Source of the DNA: Candidatus Micrarchaeia archaeon
Lineage (GTDB): Archaea; Micrarchaeota; Micrarchaeia; Anstonellales; Bilamarchaeaceae
DNA length: 14,520 bases
Direction of reading: 5' to 3'
Assembly (NCBI GenBank): GCA_041650355.1
Contig: JBAZLI010000016.1
Coordinates: forward strand, 1 to 14,520
Positions within the stretch are counted from its first letter, which is position 1. Every line of letters begins with the position of its first letter. Shown here piece after piece: positions 1 through 6,779 of this stretch. The notes under the pieces were generated by a model that made no database searches, had not been told where the DNA came from, and worked only from the letters and a program-made list of their open reading frames with translations. The translations under genes were made by a program, and so were the position numbers.

Positions 1-1
1 C

Positions 2-400
2 GTTGCGATGAAATTCGGCGGATACGCGGAGTTCAAGATGTGGGCGCAGGGCCTCATCCTGGCCCTTGTTCTCGCGACCTTCCTTGGAGTGGTTTTCGCT
101 GCTCCCGGAGCGGTTTACATCTACGCTCCCAGGATTACGCGGAAGCAGAACGGGCTCATCTCGCTCGCAGGCCCATTAGTCAACCTGATACTTTCAGTAA
201 TTTTCCTCGCCCTCGCGCTCCTGATTCCTCTCTCGTTCGGGAGCATGAACATATGGTATTTCGCCTCCAAGATAAACGTGTGGCTCGGAATGTTCAACAT
301 GGTTCCCGTATACCCGCTGGACGGGAGCAAGATACTCGACTGGAACATTTTCGTCTGGGGCGCGTTCGCAGCAATGTTCGCCCTCTTATTCATCATTTAG
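2..400 (+). CDS. Site-2-type membrane metalloprotease (peptidase M50 family), 3' part only
   Basis: The reading frame is open to the left edge (codons GTT GCG precede the first ATG at 8), so this is the C-terminal part of a larger gene and the ATG at 8 is probably internal. The visible stretch FGGYAEFKMW followed by a long hydrophobic helix and AAPGAVYI is typical of the region just after the HExxH zinc helix in archaeal S2P proteases; that helix would lie upstream of the window. Further on are GPLVN (about residues 55-59 counted from the ATG at 8) and NMVPVYPLDGSKIL (about 96-109), whose Asp is the third zinc ligand in this family, then a last membrane helix. Such proteases cut substrates inside the membrane; the substrate here is unknown. 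The TAG stop overlaps the AGGTG ribosome binding site of bud32, so the two are probably cotranscribed. Confidence 0.85.
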   Translation, partial: VAMKFGGYAEFKMWAQGLILALVLATFLGVVFAAPGAVYIYAPRITRKQNGLISLAGPLVNLILSVIFLALALLIPLSFGSMNIWYFASKINVWLGMFNMVPVYPLDGSKILDWNIFVWGAFAAMFALLFII

Positions 401-408
401 GTGCCTAT

Positions 409-960
409 ATGCGTGGAGCAGAAGCGATAGTGAAAAACGGCCGGATGCTTGCCCGTGAAATAGTGGTGAAAGAACGCATCCCCAAGCCCTACCGCATCCG
501 CGAACTGGATCAGAAGCTGAGAAAGGAGCGCACACGCCAGGAAGCCAAACTGCTCCACAAAGCCAAGCTTGCGGGAGTGGAATGCCCGGTCGTTCTTTTC
601 GTGGACGAATTCGCGATAGGAATGACAAAATTGAAGGGAAGAAGGCCAAAGATGAATGCAAGGGGGTGCATCCAATCCGGCTCAATTCTTGCAAAATTGC
701 ACAACTTCGGCATAATCCACGGGGATTTCACGCCCGCGAACCTGCTGGAATCCAAGGGAAAAATTTGCGTGATAGATTTCGGCCTGGGATTTTCCTCCTC
801 GGATATAGAAGACAAGGCGATAGACGTGCTCACCATGCTCAAATCCATAAATGCTGAAAAAGGGAAGCATTTCCTTTCGGGCTACAAAAAAACTTCTAAA
901 GAATACGAAAAAATCGTGGAAAGAGTTGAAGAAATAAAGAAAAGGGCAAGATACGCCTGA
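409..960 (+). CDS. bud32: Bud32 atypical protein kinase/ATPase (KEOPS subunit), stand-alone
   Basis: A 183-residue protein of the Bud32/PRPK family. Bud32 works with Kae1, Cgi121 and Pcc1 in the cytosolic KEOPS complex, which adds threonylcarbamoyl to A37 of ANN-decoding tRNAs; in Archaea Bud32 is the ATPase/kinase that regulates Kae1. Visible motifs: GAEA in the nucleotide-binding strand (residues 3-6), catalytic lysine in VVKERIPKPYRI (K21), the helix-C glutamate in RTRQEAKLL (E45), catalytic loop IHGDFTPANLL (D106) and metal-binding VIDFGLG (D123), then a basic C-terminal tail. The reading frame extends upstream through the protease gene, but homology begins at MRGAEA, and AGGTG at 399-403 sits 5 bases before this ATG, so 409 is chosen. 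Many archaea fuse Bud32 to Kae1; here it is separate and no Kae1 gene is in the window. The C-terminus is Lys/Glu-rich and lies 3 bp from the oppositely oriented glyA stop. Confidence 0.93.
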   Translation: MRGAEAIVKNGRMLAREIVVKERIPKPYRIRELDQKLRKERTRQEAKLLHKAKLAGVECPVVLFVDEFAIGMTKLKGRRPKMNARGCIQSGSILAKLHNFGIIHGDFTPANLLESKGKICVIDFGLGFSSSDIEDKAIDVLTMLKSINAEKGKHFLSGYKKTSKEYEKIVERVEEIKKRARYA

Positions 961-963
961 AAA

Positions 964-2190
964 TCAGTAGATGATGAAATTCCTGCACAGCTCCTCGATT
1001 TCCATCTTTATTTTCTTCTTCGCTTCCTCGTCATTCCTGCCTTTTATCGCCCGGTCCATATATGAAGCGATTTCCTTCATCTCGCTCTCCTTCATCCCGC
1101 GCGAGGTGAGCGCCGGAGTCCCAATCCTCAGTCCAGACGGGTCGAACGGTTTCCTGGGGTCGTATGGAATCATGTTCTTGTTGGTGGTTATCCCGACAGA
1201 ATCCAGGAGCACCTGCGCCTCCTTCCCGACTATGTCCTTGTTCCTCAGGTCAATCAGGATAAGGTGGTTGTCCGTTCCCCCTGAAACAAGCCTGAACCCG
1301 TGGCCCATGAGCGCCTCAGCCAACGCCTTAGCGTTCTTCACAATCTGCTGCGCATATTCTTTGAATGCGGGCTGGGAAGCCTCTTTGAGCGAAACCGCAA
1401 TCGCCGCAGTGGTGTGGTTGTGCGGCCCTCCCTGCAATCCAGGAAAAACAGCCTTGTCTATCGCCTGCGCATGCTGGATTTTGCACATTATCATCGCCCC
1501 GCGCGGTCCCCTGAGGGTTTTATGCGTGGTAGTGCTCACCACATCAAAATACGGGACAGGATTCTCGTGCACCCCTGTGGCGCACAATCCGGCAATATGC
1601 GCTATGTCCGCAAACGCGTACGCGCCCACCTCATCGCAGATTTCTCGCACGCGCTTGAAATCATAGACGCGCGGATACGCAGTGGCGCCCACGATTATCA
1701 TTTTCGGCTTCTCTATCTTTGCGCTCTTGAGCATCAAATCGTAATCAATCAGCTCCGTTTCCCTATCCACCCCGTAAGAGACTATCTTGTAAAATTTCCC
1801 GGAAAAATTCACCGGCGAGCCGTGCGTGAGGTGCCCTCCCTGCGCAAGGTCCATGCCCATCACTTTCTCCCCGACAGGCACCATGGCCATGTACACAGCC
1901 TGGTTCGCAGGGGAGCCCGAGTACGGTTGTACGTTCGCGTGCTCGGCATTGAACAGCTTCTTCGCCCTTTCTATAGCAATCGTCTCAATAATATCTATGA
2001 ATTCGTTCCCGCCGTAATACCTTTTCCCCGGATAGCCCTCCGAGTATTTGTTGGTGAGCCACGAGCCCAGCGCTTCCATGACTTCCTTGGAGACGTAATT
2101 TTCAGAAGGAATCATCTCCAGCCCGTACATCTGCCTGCGCAATTCCTTCTGCATCGCGTCGTAAATCTCCGAGTCGGCATTTTTCAGCAT
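964..2190 (-). CDS. glyA: Serine hydroxymethyltransferase
   Basis: A 408-residue PLP enzyme that interconverts serine and glycine while passing a one-carbon unit to a folate or pterin carrier. Family signatures in order: MIPSENYVS (about 26-34), NKYSEGYPGKRYYGG (about 47-61), MDLAQGGHLTHG (about 113-124), ADIAHIAGL (194-202, with the PLP-contacting Asp195 and His198), the PLP lysine in VVSTTTHKTLRGPRG (K224), and FPGLQGGPHNH. Length is close to the usual 410-420. The frame extends upstream to 2229, but I take the ATG at 2190 because GGGTGG lies 6 bases before it (2195-2200) and MLKNADSEIYDAM matches normal family N-termini. By eye it resembles bacterial SHMTs more than the divergent archaeal form, suggesting an old transfer or the bacterial-like SHMT seen in some small-genome archaea. 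It has its own TATA box at 2235-2244. Confidence 0.95.
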   Translation of the reverse strand: MLKNADSEIYDAMQKELRRQMYGLEMIPSENYVSKEVMEALGSWLTNKYSEGYPGKRYYGGNEFIDIIETIAIERAKKLFNAEHANVQPYSGSPANQAVYMAMVPVGEKVMGMDLAQGGHLTHGSPVNFSGKFYKIVSYGVDRETELIDYDLMLKSAKIEKPKMIIVGATAYPRVYDFKRVREICDEVGAYAFADIAHIAGLCATGVHENPVPYFDVVSTTTHKTLRGPRGAMIMCKIQHAQAIDKAVFPGLQGGPHNHTTAAIAVSLKEASQPAFKEYAQQIVKNAKALAEALMGHGFRLVSGGTDNHLILIDLRNKDIVGKEAQVLLDSVGITTNKNMIPYDPRKPFDPSGLRIGTPALTSRGMKESEMKEIASYMDRAIKGRNDEEAKKKIKMEIEELCRNFIIY

Positions 2191-2234
2191 AAGTCCACCC
2201 ACTGAAAAGCAGTTAGAAAACAATCTCAAATAAG

Positions 2235-2244
2235 AAATATAAAC
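2235..2244 (-). promoter_or_regulatory. TATA box for glyA
   Basis: On the minus strand this reads GTTTATATTT, a good archaeal TATA element. Its centre is about 50 bases upstream of the glyA ATG, predicting a transcript start near 2214 and a leader of roughly 24 bases that contains the GGGTGG ribosome binding site. glyA can therefore be transcribed independently of the upstream unknown gene. Confidence 0.5.
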
Positions 2245-2262
2245 GTTCGCGCTTCCCCTAAA

Positions 2263-3567
2263 TCAACAGTCCTGGTTCTCTTCGCCACGCTCCTTGACTA
2301 TCCCCAGCAGTTCCTCGGCTTCCATTAACACCAGCATAGCCAGCGCACGAATTTCCTCGCGCGTCTTCCCCTCTGGCTTCCCAATTTCTCTGAGATTCCT
2401 AAAAAAAGCCAGGAGGAAATCCGTTGCATTCTTAGCAAAAAACCCGGGCACCGTAATCTCAACTTTCATCTCTTTTCCATTTGCCTTCTCTCCCGCATTC
2501 GTTTTACTTTCTTCCGCATCCCATCTTTCCAGCATCTCAATAAAATCCTTGAGCACTGTTGGGTCAATTTCCTTTTCATCCTCCCGTATATGCGTGTGTC
2601 CTATTATATGGCCAATTTCCTCGCTAGCCCCGCACGCATACACAACATCCATAAGGGTGGAAACCTCTCCATTAATTTTAAGCGTGCGCTGCAGTCTTTC
2701 AATTAGAAGCCCCAGGGACGTAACCAGGTCGTTTTTAGTTATATCCGGGACGGTGATTATCGTTCTCCCTTTCTTAGGTTCCTCATCCTTGCATTCCACA
2801 AGCGGCATTACCAAGTCAGAAAGCTTCTCTTCCATCACCACCACGCGTCCATTGCCAATTTCCATTACCGTTTCCACAGTTTTTCCCCCTACGTTAAGCC
2901 GCATGGTCACATATTTAAATAAAAAGTCATCCAAGCCGCCACAGGTAGCCAGTGCGATTGCCGGTTCATCTTTCCTTCTTGCGTAAAGAGCCTGTCTCAT
3001 AAACCTGGGGTCATTTTTATTCCCGGGCACGGACGGAATCCACAACTCAGGTTCTGCCGGCAGGCACCATCCATTGTGCTCAGGAAATGGTATAAGCACA
3101 AATCTTAACGGTATTATTTTGGCTTCGTTCGTTCCGGTTTTTTCCACCTGGTAATCATCAGGGTTCATCACGAATGCGCAGTTCCTCACTCTCCTCAAAT
3201 CCGTGCCGTTAGGATGTTTTATGGCCCCTATATCAAAAGTGAACTTGTGAGTTTCCTTAGATTTAGCCACGCAGGTTCCAATACGCGCGGCAGTTTCGAC
3301 CTGCACTATCTTCTCACCAAAAGGTTCTCCTGGGGCTCCATACACCACGAGTGTGCCGCTTCTCAAGTACAGCTGACGTTCCATCATCTTGTTGAATTCG
3401 CCCGCCCTATGCCGCCTCAAAAGCTCAGTAATGTCAGGCAGTTTGCACCTCTTAAAACCTGCCGTCTGCCACGTGTCTACGAAGGTTAAGGGGCCCCCTG
3501 GAAGCACAGCTGTCTTGTTGCCGCGCACTCCGGCAATATCTAGTGAATTGTAAACTATTTTGCCCAT
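2263..3567 (-). CDS. Protein of unknown function, 434 residues, soluble
   Basis: I do not recognise this family. The frame is open to 3642, but I place the start at the ATG at 3567 because GGGGT lies 5 bases upstream of it. No signal peptide or membrane segment is visible. The protein has eight cysteines (41, 99, 130, 168, 209, 259, 312, 434), none in a classic CxxC pair, and a His-containing patch GHIIGHTHIRED (319-330) that might bind metal. There is a faint internal repeat: ITVPDITKNDLVTSL (271-285) and ITVPGFFAKNATDFLL (371-386) are 100 residues apart and both lead into amphipathic helices; KLPDITELL (42-50) may be a third copy. Residues 350-367 look like a charged flexible linker, so a two-part architecture is likely. 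Base composition looks more AT-rich than in flanking genes, which may indicate acquisition. It runs in the same direction as glyA, 72 bp upstream, but glyA has its own promoter, so functional linkage is unproven. Confidence 0.75.
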   Translation of the reverse strand: MGKIVYNSLDIAGVRGNKTAVLPGGPLTFVDTWQTAGFKRCKLPDITELLRRHRAGEFNKMMERQLYLRSGTLVVYGAPGEPFGEKIVQVETAARIGTCVAKSKETHKFTFDIGAIKHPNGTDLRRVRNCAFVMNPDDYQVEKTGTNEAKIIPLRFVLIPFPEHNGWCLPAEPELWIPSVPGNKNDPRFMRQALYARRKDEPAIALATCGGLDDFLFKYVTMRLNVGGKTVETVMEIGNGRVVVMEEKLSDLVMPLVECKDEEPKKGRTIITVPDITKNDLVTSLGLLIERLQRTLKINGEVSTLMDVVYACGASEEIGHIIGHTHIREDEKEIDPTVLKDFIEMLERWDAEESKTNAGEKANGKEMKVEITVPGFFAKNATDFLLAFFRNLREIGKPEGKTREEIRALAMLVLMEAEELLGIVKERGEENQDC

Positions 3568-3605
3568 TTTTACCCCTTCATCTATGGTAAAATATGGTTG
3601 AAAAT

Positions 3606-3615
3606 GTTTAAAAAC
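3606..3615 (-). promoter_or_regulatory. TATA box for the 434-residue unknown gene
   Basis: The minus strand reads GTTTTTAAAC. A transcript start about 26 bases downstream (near 3584) would give a leader of about 17 bases that includes the GGGGT ribosome binding site. This makes the gene's promoter divergent from that of the DsbA-like gene. Confidence 0.45.
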
Positions 3616-3652
3616 CACCCGTTTTCCGATTAATCCCGGCAAAACCCAAAAA

Positions 3653-3662
3653 GCTTAAAATA
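3653..3662 (+). promoter_or_regulatory. TATA box for the DsbA-like gene
   Basis: GCTTAAAATA is preceded by a purine-rich BRE-like stretch (CCCAAAAA). Its centre lies about 31 bases before the ATG at 3689, and no Shine-Dalgarno motif is seen between them, so the transcript is probably leaderless or nearly so. Confidence 0.5.
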
Positions 3663-3688
3663 TCGCGAGCGAACAATCAAGAGATTAT

Positions 3689-4603
3689 ATGGCAATAGTA
3701 TGCATAATCGCCCTGCTGGCATTCTCCATAATGGGAATCTTCTCGGCAAAATACCGCAAGTACGCGGCAGAAGCGTTCCACTGCTTCATAAACACGGTCC
3801 AGCTGCGCAAGTGCGATTCCGGTCTGGACGAAAAGATAAAGGCTGAACTAGTTTCCAAAATCCTGCCCATCTCGGCCCCTGCAGCAAAGGCGGTGAACAG
3901 GCATTTCGAGCTCCTCTCCTCGCTATTCATCATCCTCATGCTCGCAAGCAGCGTGTATTCCACGATTAGTTTATACAACTTCTTCGTCTACGGGAATTGC
4001 AACGGCCAGGAGGGCGGCTTCTGCGTCCTCAAGGACCTCACGGGCGGAGCCATAGTGGGCAAGCCCGGCGAGCTGGACCCTCCGAAGAACATAGAGGGCC
4101 AGACGTTCGGGAACGCCAACTACAAGCTCGTGGTTTACGAGTTCGGGTGCTATTCCTGCCCCTACACAGCGCAGGCAGAGCCGGTGGTGCAGAAGCTCTA
4201 CTCGGAATACGGGAACCGCGTGGAATTCATATTCAAGCCCTTCCCGCTCCCCGACCACCCGTACAGCAGCGAAGCCAGCCTCGCCTCGTGGTGCGCCTAC
4301 GAGCAGGGAACCCAGCAATACATGCTCTTCAGGAAAAACCTGTTTGCGTTCCAGAGCGAATGGAGAAGCAAGGGGAACCAGAGCATAATCAGCGTCGCGG
4401 ATTCGAGCGGCCTCAACATGAGCGCATTCTCATCCTGCTTCTCGAGCGCCAAGTACCAGAACAGGACCGACCAATTCGTGCAGGAAGGGAAGGAGATAGG
4501 GATATACGGAACCCCCACCTTCTTCATAGGCCCGAAAAGGTTCGTGGGTGCGGTCACTTACGAGGATTTGAGAAGCGCGATAGAGGAGGAATTAAAGAAA
4601 TAG
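3689..4603 (+). CDS. Membrane-anchored DsbA-like thiol:disulfide oxidoreductase
   Basis: A 304-residue protein with two hydrophobic helices (about 2-19 and 77-98) joined by a charged loop, then an extracytoplasmic thioredoxin-fold domain (about 138-304). The active site is FGCYSCPYT with C154 and C157, and the cis-proline is in YGTPTFFIG (T275-P276). The strand LVVYEFGCYSCPY followed by FIFKPFPL and an inserted helical region matches the DsbA/Thioredoxin_4 family. An N-terminal module of the type CFINTVQLRKCDSG, plus a Cys pair just outside the second helix (C104, C112), recalls a group of archaeal membrane thioredoxins; the additional cysteines could relay electrons. Expected role: forming or isomerising disulfides in exported proteins. 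It ends 39 bp before the cysteine desulfurase gene with no clear promoter between them, so cotranscription is likely. Confidence 0.85.
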   Translation: MAIVCIIALLAFSIMGIFSAKYRKYAAEAFHCFINTVQLRKCDSGLDEKIKAELVSKILPISAPAAKAVNRHFELLSSLFIILMLASSVYSTISLYNFFVYGNCNGQEGGFCVLKDLTGGAIVGKPGELDPPKNIEGQTFGNANYKLVVYEFGCYSCPYTAQAEPVVQKLYSEYGNRVEFIFKPFPLPDHPYSSEASLASWCAYEQGTQQYMLFRKNLFAFQSEWRSKGNQSIISVADSSGLNMSAFSSCFSSAKYQNRTDQFVQEGKEIGIYGTPTFFIGPKRFVGAVTYEDLRSAIEEELKK

Positions 4604-4642
4604 GAACAGGAATAAAGAACTGAAGCCAGCCAAGTGGTTTTT

Positions 4643-5845
4643 ATGCTGAACGAAAAGATACGCGAGGATTTTCCCATACTCCAAAGGTACAAGGACCTCA
4701 TATACCTGGACAACGCGTGCACCACGCTCAAGCCCAAACCAGTAATCAGGTCCATGATGGCCTATTACGAGGAATACGGCGGCTGCGCAGGCAGGAGCGC
4801 GCACATGCTTTCCAGGCTCGTAGCCGAAAAGCTGGACGAAGGCCGTGCAAGGATAGCCGCGTTCGTGGGCGCCAGGCCCGACAACGTGGTTTACACGAAG
4901 AACTGCACCGAAGCCATAAACCTCGTTGCAAAAACATTTGATTTCTCCAAAAGGAAGAAAGTGGTAGGGACCATCCTGGAGCACCACGCCTCCATGCTCC
5001 CCTTCGAGGTGAAGATGCTCAACAGGGAAATAGAGATGGTGCACGCGAAGCCGCTTCCGGACGGCACTTTCGACGCTTCGCAATACAACGAGCTGATAGA
5101 CAGAAACACTGCCTTAGTTGCAGTCCACCACACGAACAACACTCTAGGCACGAAGAACCCTGTATCTGAAATCGCGAAAATAGCGCACGACAACGGCGCC
5201 CAGATTCTTGTGGACGCGGCCCAGGGCGTTCCCCACTCGGAAATAAATTTCCAGAAGATGGACGCTGACTACATGGCTTTTTCCGGGCACAAGATGCTCG
5301 GCCCAACAGGAATCGGCGCTCTAGTCGCCAAGAGCGAACTTCTTGAGCGCATGCCCCCGTTCCTAGTGGGCGGAGACACGATAGAGGAAGTGAAGCTCAA
5401 TTCCATAATCTGGGCAAAGCCCCCGCGCAAGTTCGAGGCAGGAATCCAGCACTACGACGGCATGATAGGGCTGGGCGAGGCCGCGGAATACCTGAAGCGC
5501 CTCGGAATCCACAACGTGGAGAAGCACGAGCGCGAACTTGGAAAAATAGCCCTGGACGGCCTTTCAGAGGTGAAAAACCTGAAGGTTTACGGCCCGAAAG
5601 ACGCTGAAAAGCGCACCGGAATATTCACGTTCAACGTGCGCAACGTCACTCCGCACCAAACAGCTCTGATGCTTGATAAAATGAAAAAAATTGCAGTGCG
5701 CGCAGGAGTTTTCTGCGCCCAGCCCGGAATGGACTTCCTGGGGGCCTGCGACGGCGCGGTGCGCGCCTCGTTCTACGTGTACAACACCAAGTCCGAAGCC
5801 GAGATTTTCGTTCAGGAAGTGAAAAAGATAGTTGAATTGGGTTAA
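4643..5845 (+). CDS. sufS: Cysteine desulfurase, SufS/CsdA type (class V aminotransferase fold)
   Basis: A 400-residue PLP enzyme that removes sulfur from cysteine to give alanine and an enzyme-bound persulfide, feeding iron-sulfur cluster assembly or tRNA thiolation. Signatures: YLDNACTTLKP near the N-terminus, EHHASMLPF with the PLP-stacking histidine (about 113-121), VDAAQGVPHSE (D191, Q194), the PLP lysine in AFSGHKMLGPTGIGAL (K217), and the catalytic-cysteine loop VRAGVFCAQP (C358) followed by VRASFYVYNT. The arrangement is group II (SufS/CsdA) rather than IscS. Most SufS proteins have a His pair before the catalytic Cys (GHHC); here it is GVFC. A GTG at 4634 would add three residues, but MLNEKIREDFPIL is the usual family start, so the ATG at 4643 is chosen; the preceding GTGG is only a weak ribosome binding site. 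No SufB/C/D genes lie in the window. Confidence 0.92.
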   Translation: MLNEKIREDFPILQRYKDLIYLDNACTTLKPKPVIRSMMAYYEEYGGCAGRSAHMLSRLVAEKLDEGRARIAAFVGARPDNVVYTKNCTEAINLVAKTFDFSKRKKVVGTILEHHASMLPFEVKMLNREIEMVHAKPLPDGTFDASQYNELIDRNTALVAVHHTNNTLGTKNPVSEIAKIAHDNGAQILVDAAQGVPHSEINFQKMDADYMAFSGHKMLGPTGIGALVAKSELLERMPPFLVGGDTIEEVKLNSIIWAKPPRKFEAGIQHYDGMIGLGEAAEYLKRLGIHNVEKHERELGKIALDGLSEVKNLKVYGPKDAEKRTGIFTFNVRNVTPHQTALMLDKMKKIAVRAGVFCAQPGMDFLGACDGAVRASFYVYNTKSEAEIFVQEVKKIVELG

Positions 5846-5846
5846 G

Positions 5847-5865
5847 TTGTCTATCTTTATGTTTT
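5847..5865 (+). terminator. Possible T-rich terminator after sufS
   Basis: A T-rich stretch (TTGTCTATCTTTATGTTTT) starts just after the sufS stop and before the next promoter. Archaeal termination often uses U-rich runs without a hairpin. This run is interrupted, so the call is weak. Confidence 0.3.
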
Positions 5866-5873
5866 AGCGTGTG

Positions 5874-5882
5874 TTTATAAAT
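5874..5882 (+). promoter_or_regulatory. TATA box for the repeat-protein gene
   Basis: TTTATAAAT is a strong archaeal TATA match. It predicts a transcript start near 5904, a few bases before the GGTG/ATG at 5906-5915, and this is why I favour the ATG at 5913 as the start. It also argues against the frame's first GTG at 5871, which would precede the transcript start. Confidence 0.55.
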
Positions 5883-5912
5883 TTTCATGCATTACCATTA
5901 CATACGGTGCAC

Positions 5913-6731
5913 ATGCACACTTTTTCTTCAAGGTCCGACGGGCCAAAAACGCTAAATGGCAGTTATAAGGAGATGAATCACCGCCCGAAGAATATTTTCG
6001 GGAAATTCTTTTTGCAGTCTGTGCCAGCCCTCTTTTTCAAAAGTGTGCCTGCCGACCAGAAACAAAAAGCGAACGTCCGGCTGGTGGGCACATTTGTTCC
6101 CGGAACCCAACGCGTGCTTCTCAACCTCTCGCCGTTTACCCTAGTAGATGGAGACCAACACGCCACGCTCAACCTCTCCCCTATCAACAGCATTGGAGGC
6201 GGCCAGCGCGGTGCGAAGCTGAGTCTCCTCAATGTGGTTTCCAAGGACCAGTCCGGCCTGAATTTCGGGGCGCTCGGGAACGCCGTGCAGGGAAATCAAT
6301 CCGGATTAAACCTCGGTTTTCTGTTCAACGAATGCTTTGACACGCAGGAAGGATGCACAGTTTCCGGCCTATGGAACTCGGCAGCCAGCCAGTTCGGGCT
6401 AGCGATAGGCGCTTTCAATCTGGTGGATAAAACAGTGAAAGGCGCGGTCTTCTCGCTTTATGCGCGGGCGGGCGAATTGCTGCACGGTTTCGCAGCCGGC
6501 ATGTGCATCAACATCTCAAGATTCAGGGGCGTCATCCTTTCCCCGGTGACGCTGATAAAGGACGCGGAGCATTCCGCAGGGCTCATTCTCGGATTGGTGA
6601 TAATCCGGCTGGACAAAGAAGGGCGCGACCGCCTAAGATTCCTGTTCCTGCGTTGCGACCCCGATGCGAAAGAAAAATCCCCAGAACATTCCCAGCAGTC
6701 CCTTCGCGACCGATCTCCACGCCCAGCATGA
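5913..6731 (+). CDS. Repeat protein of unknown function, probable beta-solenoid (surface-repeat-like)
   Basis: A 272-residue protein made mostly of degenerate tandem units of 13-18 residues with a pattern like L-x-(L/F)-G/S-x-x-N ... (Q/D)-x-G. Good examples are LNLSPFTLVDGDQHAT, LNLSPINSIGGGQRGAK, LSLLNVVSKDQSG, LNFGALGNAVQGNQSG, LNLGFLFNE, and later LAIGAFNLVDKTVKG and LILGLVIIRLDKEG; I count about twelve units. This resembles the GlqlGlvN-type repeats of bacterial LA_2272-like surface-repeat proteins and predicts a short beta-solenoid. No clear signal peptide or membrane helix is seen, so location is unknown. The tail (last about 25 residues) is hydrophilic, Arg/Ser/Pro-rich and outside the repeats. 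The start is uncertain: ATG 5913 fits the TATA box, with GGTG 3 bases upstream, while ATG 5973 follows AAGGAG with zero spacing and would drop 20 residues. It stands between the sufS and valS transcripts with its own promoter. Confidence 0.72.
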   Translation: MHTFSSRSDGPKTLNGSYKEMNHRPKNIFGKFFLQSVPALFFKSVPADQKQKANVRLVGTFVPGTQRVLLNLSPFTLVDGDQHATLNLSPINSIGGGQRGAKLSLLNVVSKDQSGLNFGALGNAVQGNQSGLNLGFLFNECFDTQEGCTVSGLWNSAASQFGLAIGAFNLVDKTVKGAVFSLYARAGELLHGFAAGMCINISRFRGVILSPVTLIKDAEHSAGLILGLVIIRLDKEGRDRLRFLFLRCDPDAKEKSPEHSQQSLRDRSPRPA

Positions 6732-6746
6732 ACGCAAAAAGGAACG

Positions 6747-6754
6747 TTTTAATC
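6747..6754 (+). promoter_or_regulatory. TATA box for valS
   Basis: TTTTAATC has its centre about 29 bases before the valS ATG at 6780, giving a probably leaderless transcript. The same TTTTAATC core is seen upstream of the glmM-like gene (11635-11643), suggesting it is a locally preferred TATA form. Confidence 0.45.
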
Positions 6755-6779
6755 TTAACCTTCGTAGCTAGTATGTTAT

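Noticed and set aside
40..408. An upstream extension of bud32 overlapping the protease gene
   Set aside because: The extra residues are low-quality, out-of-frame translation of the protease; Bud32 homology and the ribosome binding site both point to the ATG at 409.
1300..2205. A 301-codon open frame on the plus strand opposite glyA
   Set aside because: It is the antisense shadow of a strongly conserved enzyme, is rich in Arg and His, and has no start signals.
2294..2986. A 230-codon Ser-rich open frame opposite the 434-residue unknown gene
   Set aside because: The Ser/Ile/Phe bias is typical of antisense to a Glu/Lys-rich gene. The minus-strand frame has a ribosome binding site and promoter, this one does not.
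4592..5083. A 163-codon minus-strand frame opposite sufS
   Set aside because: It overlaps conserved desulfurase coding sequence and shows no recognisable domain or start signals.
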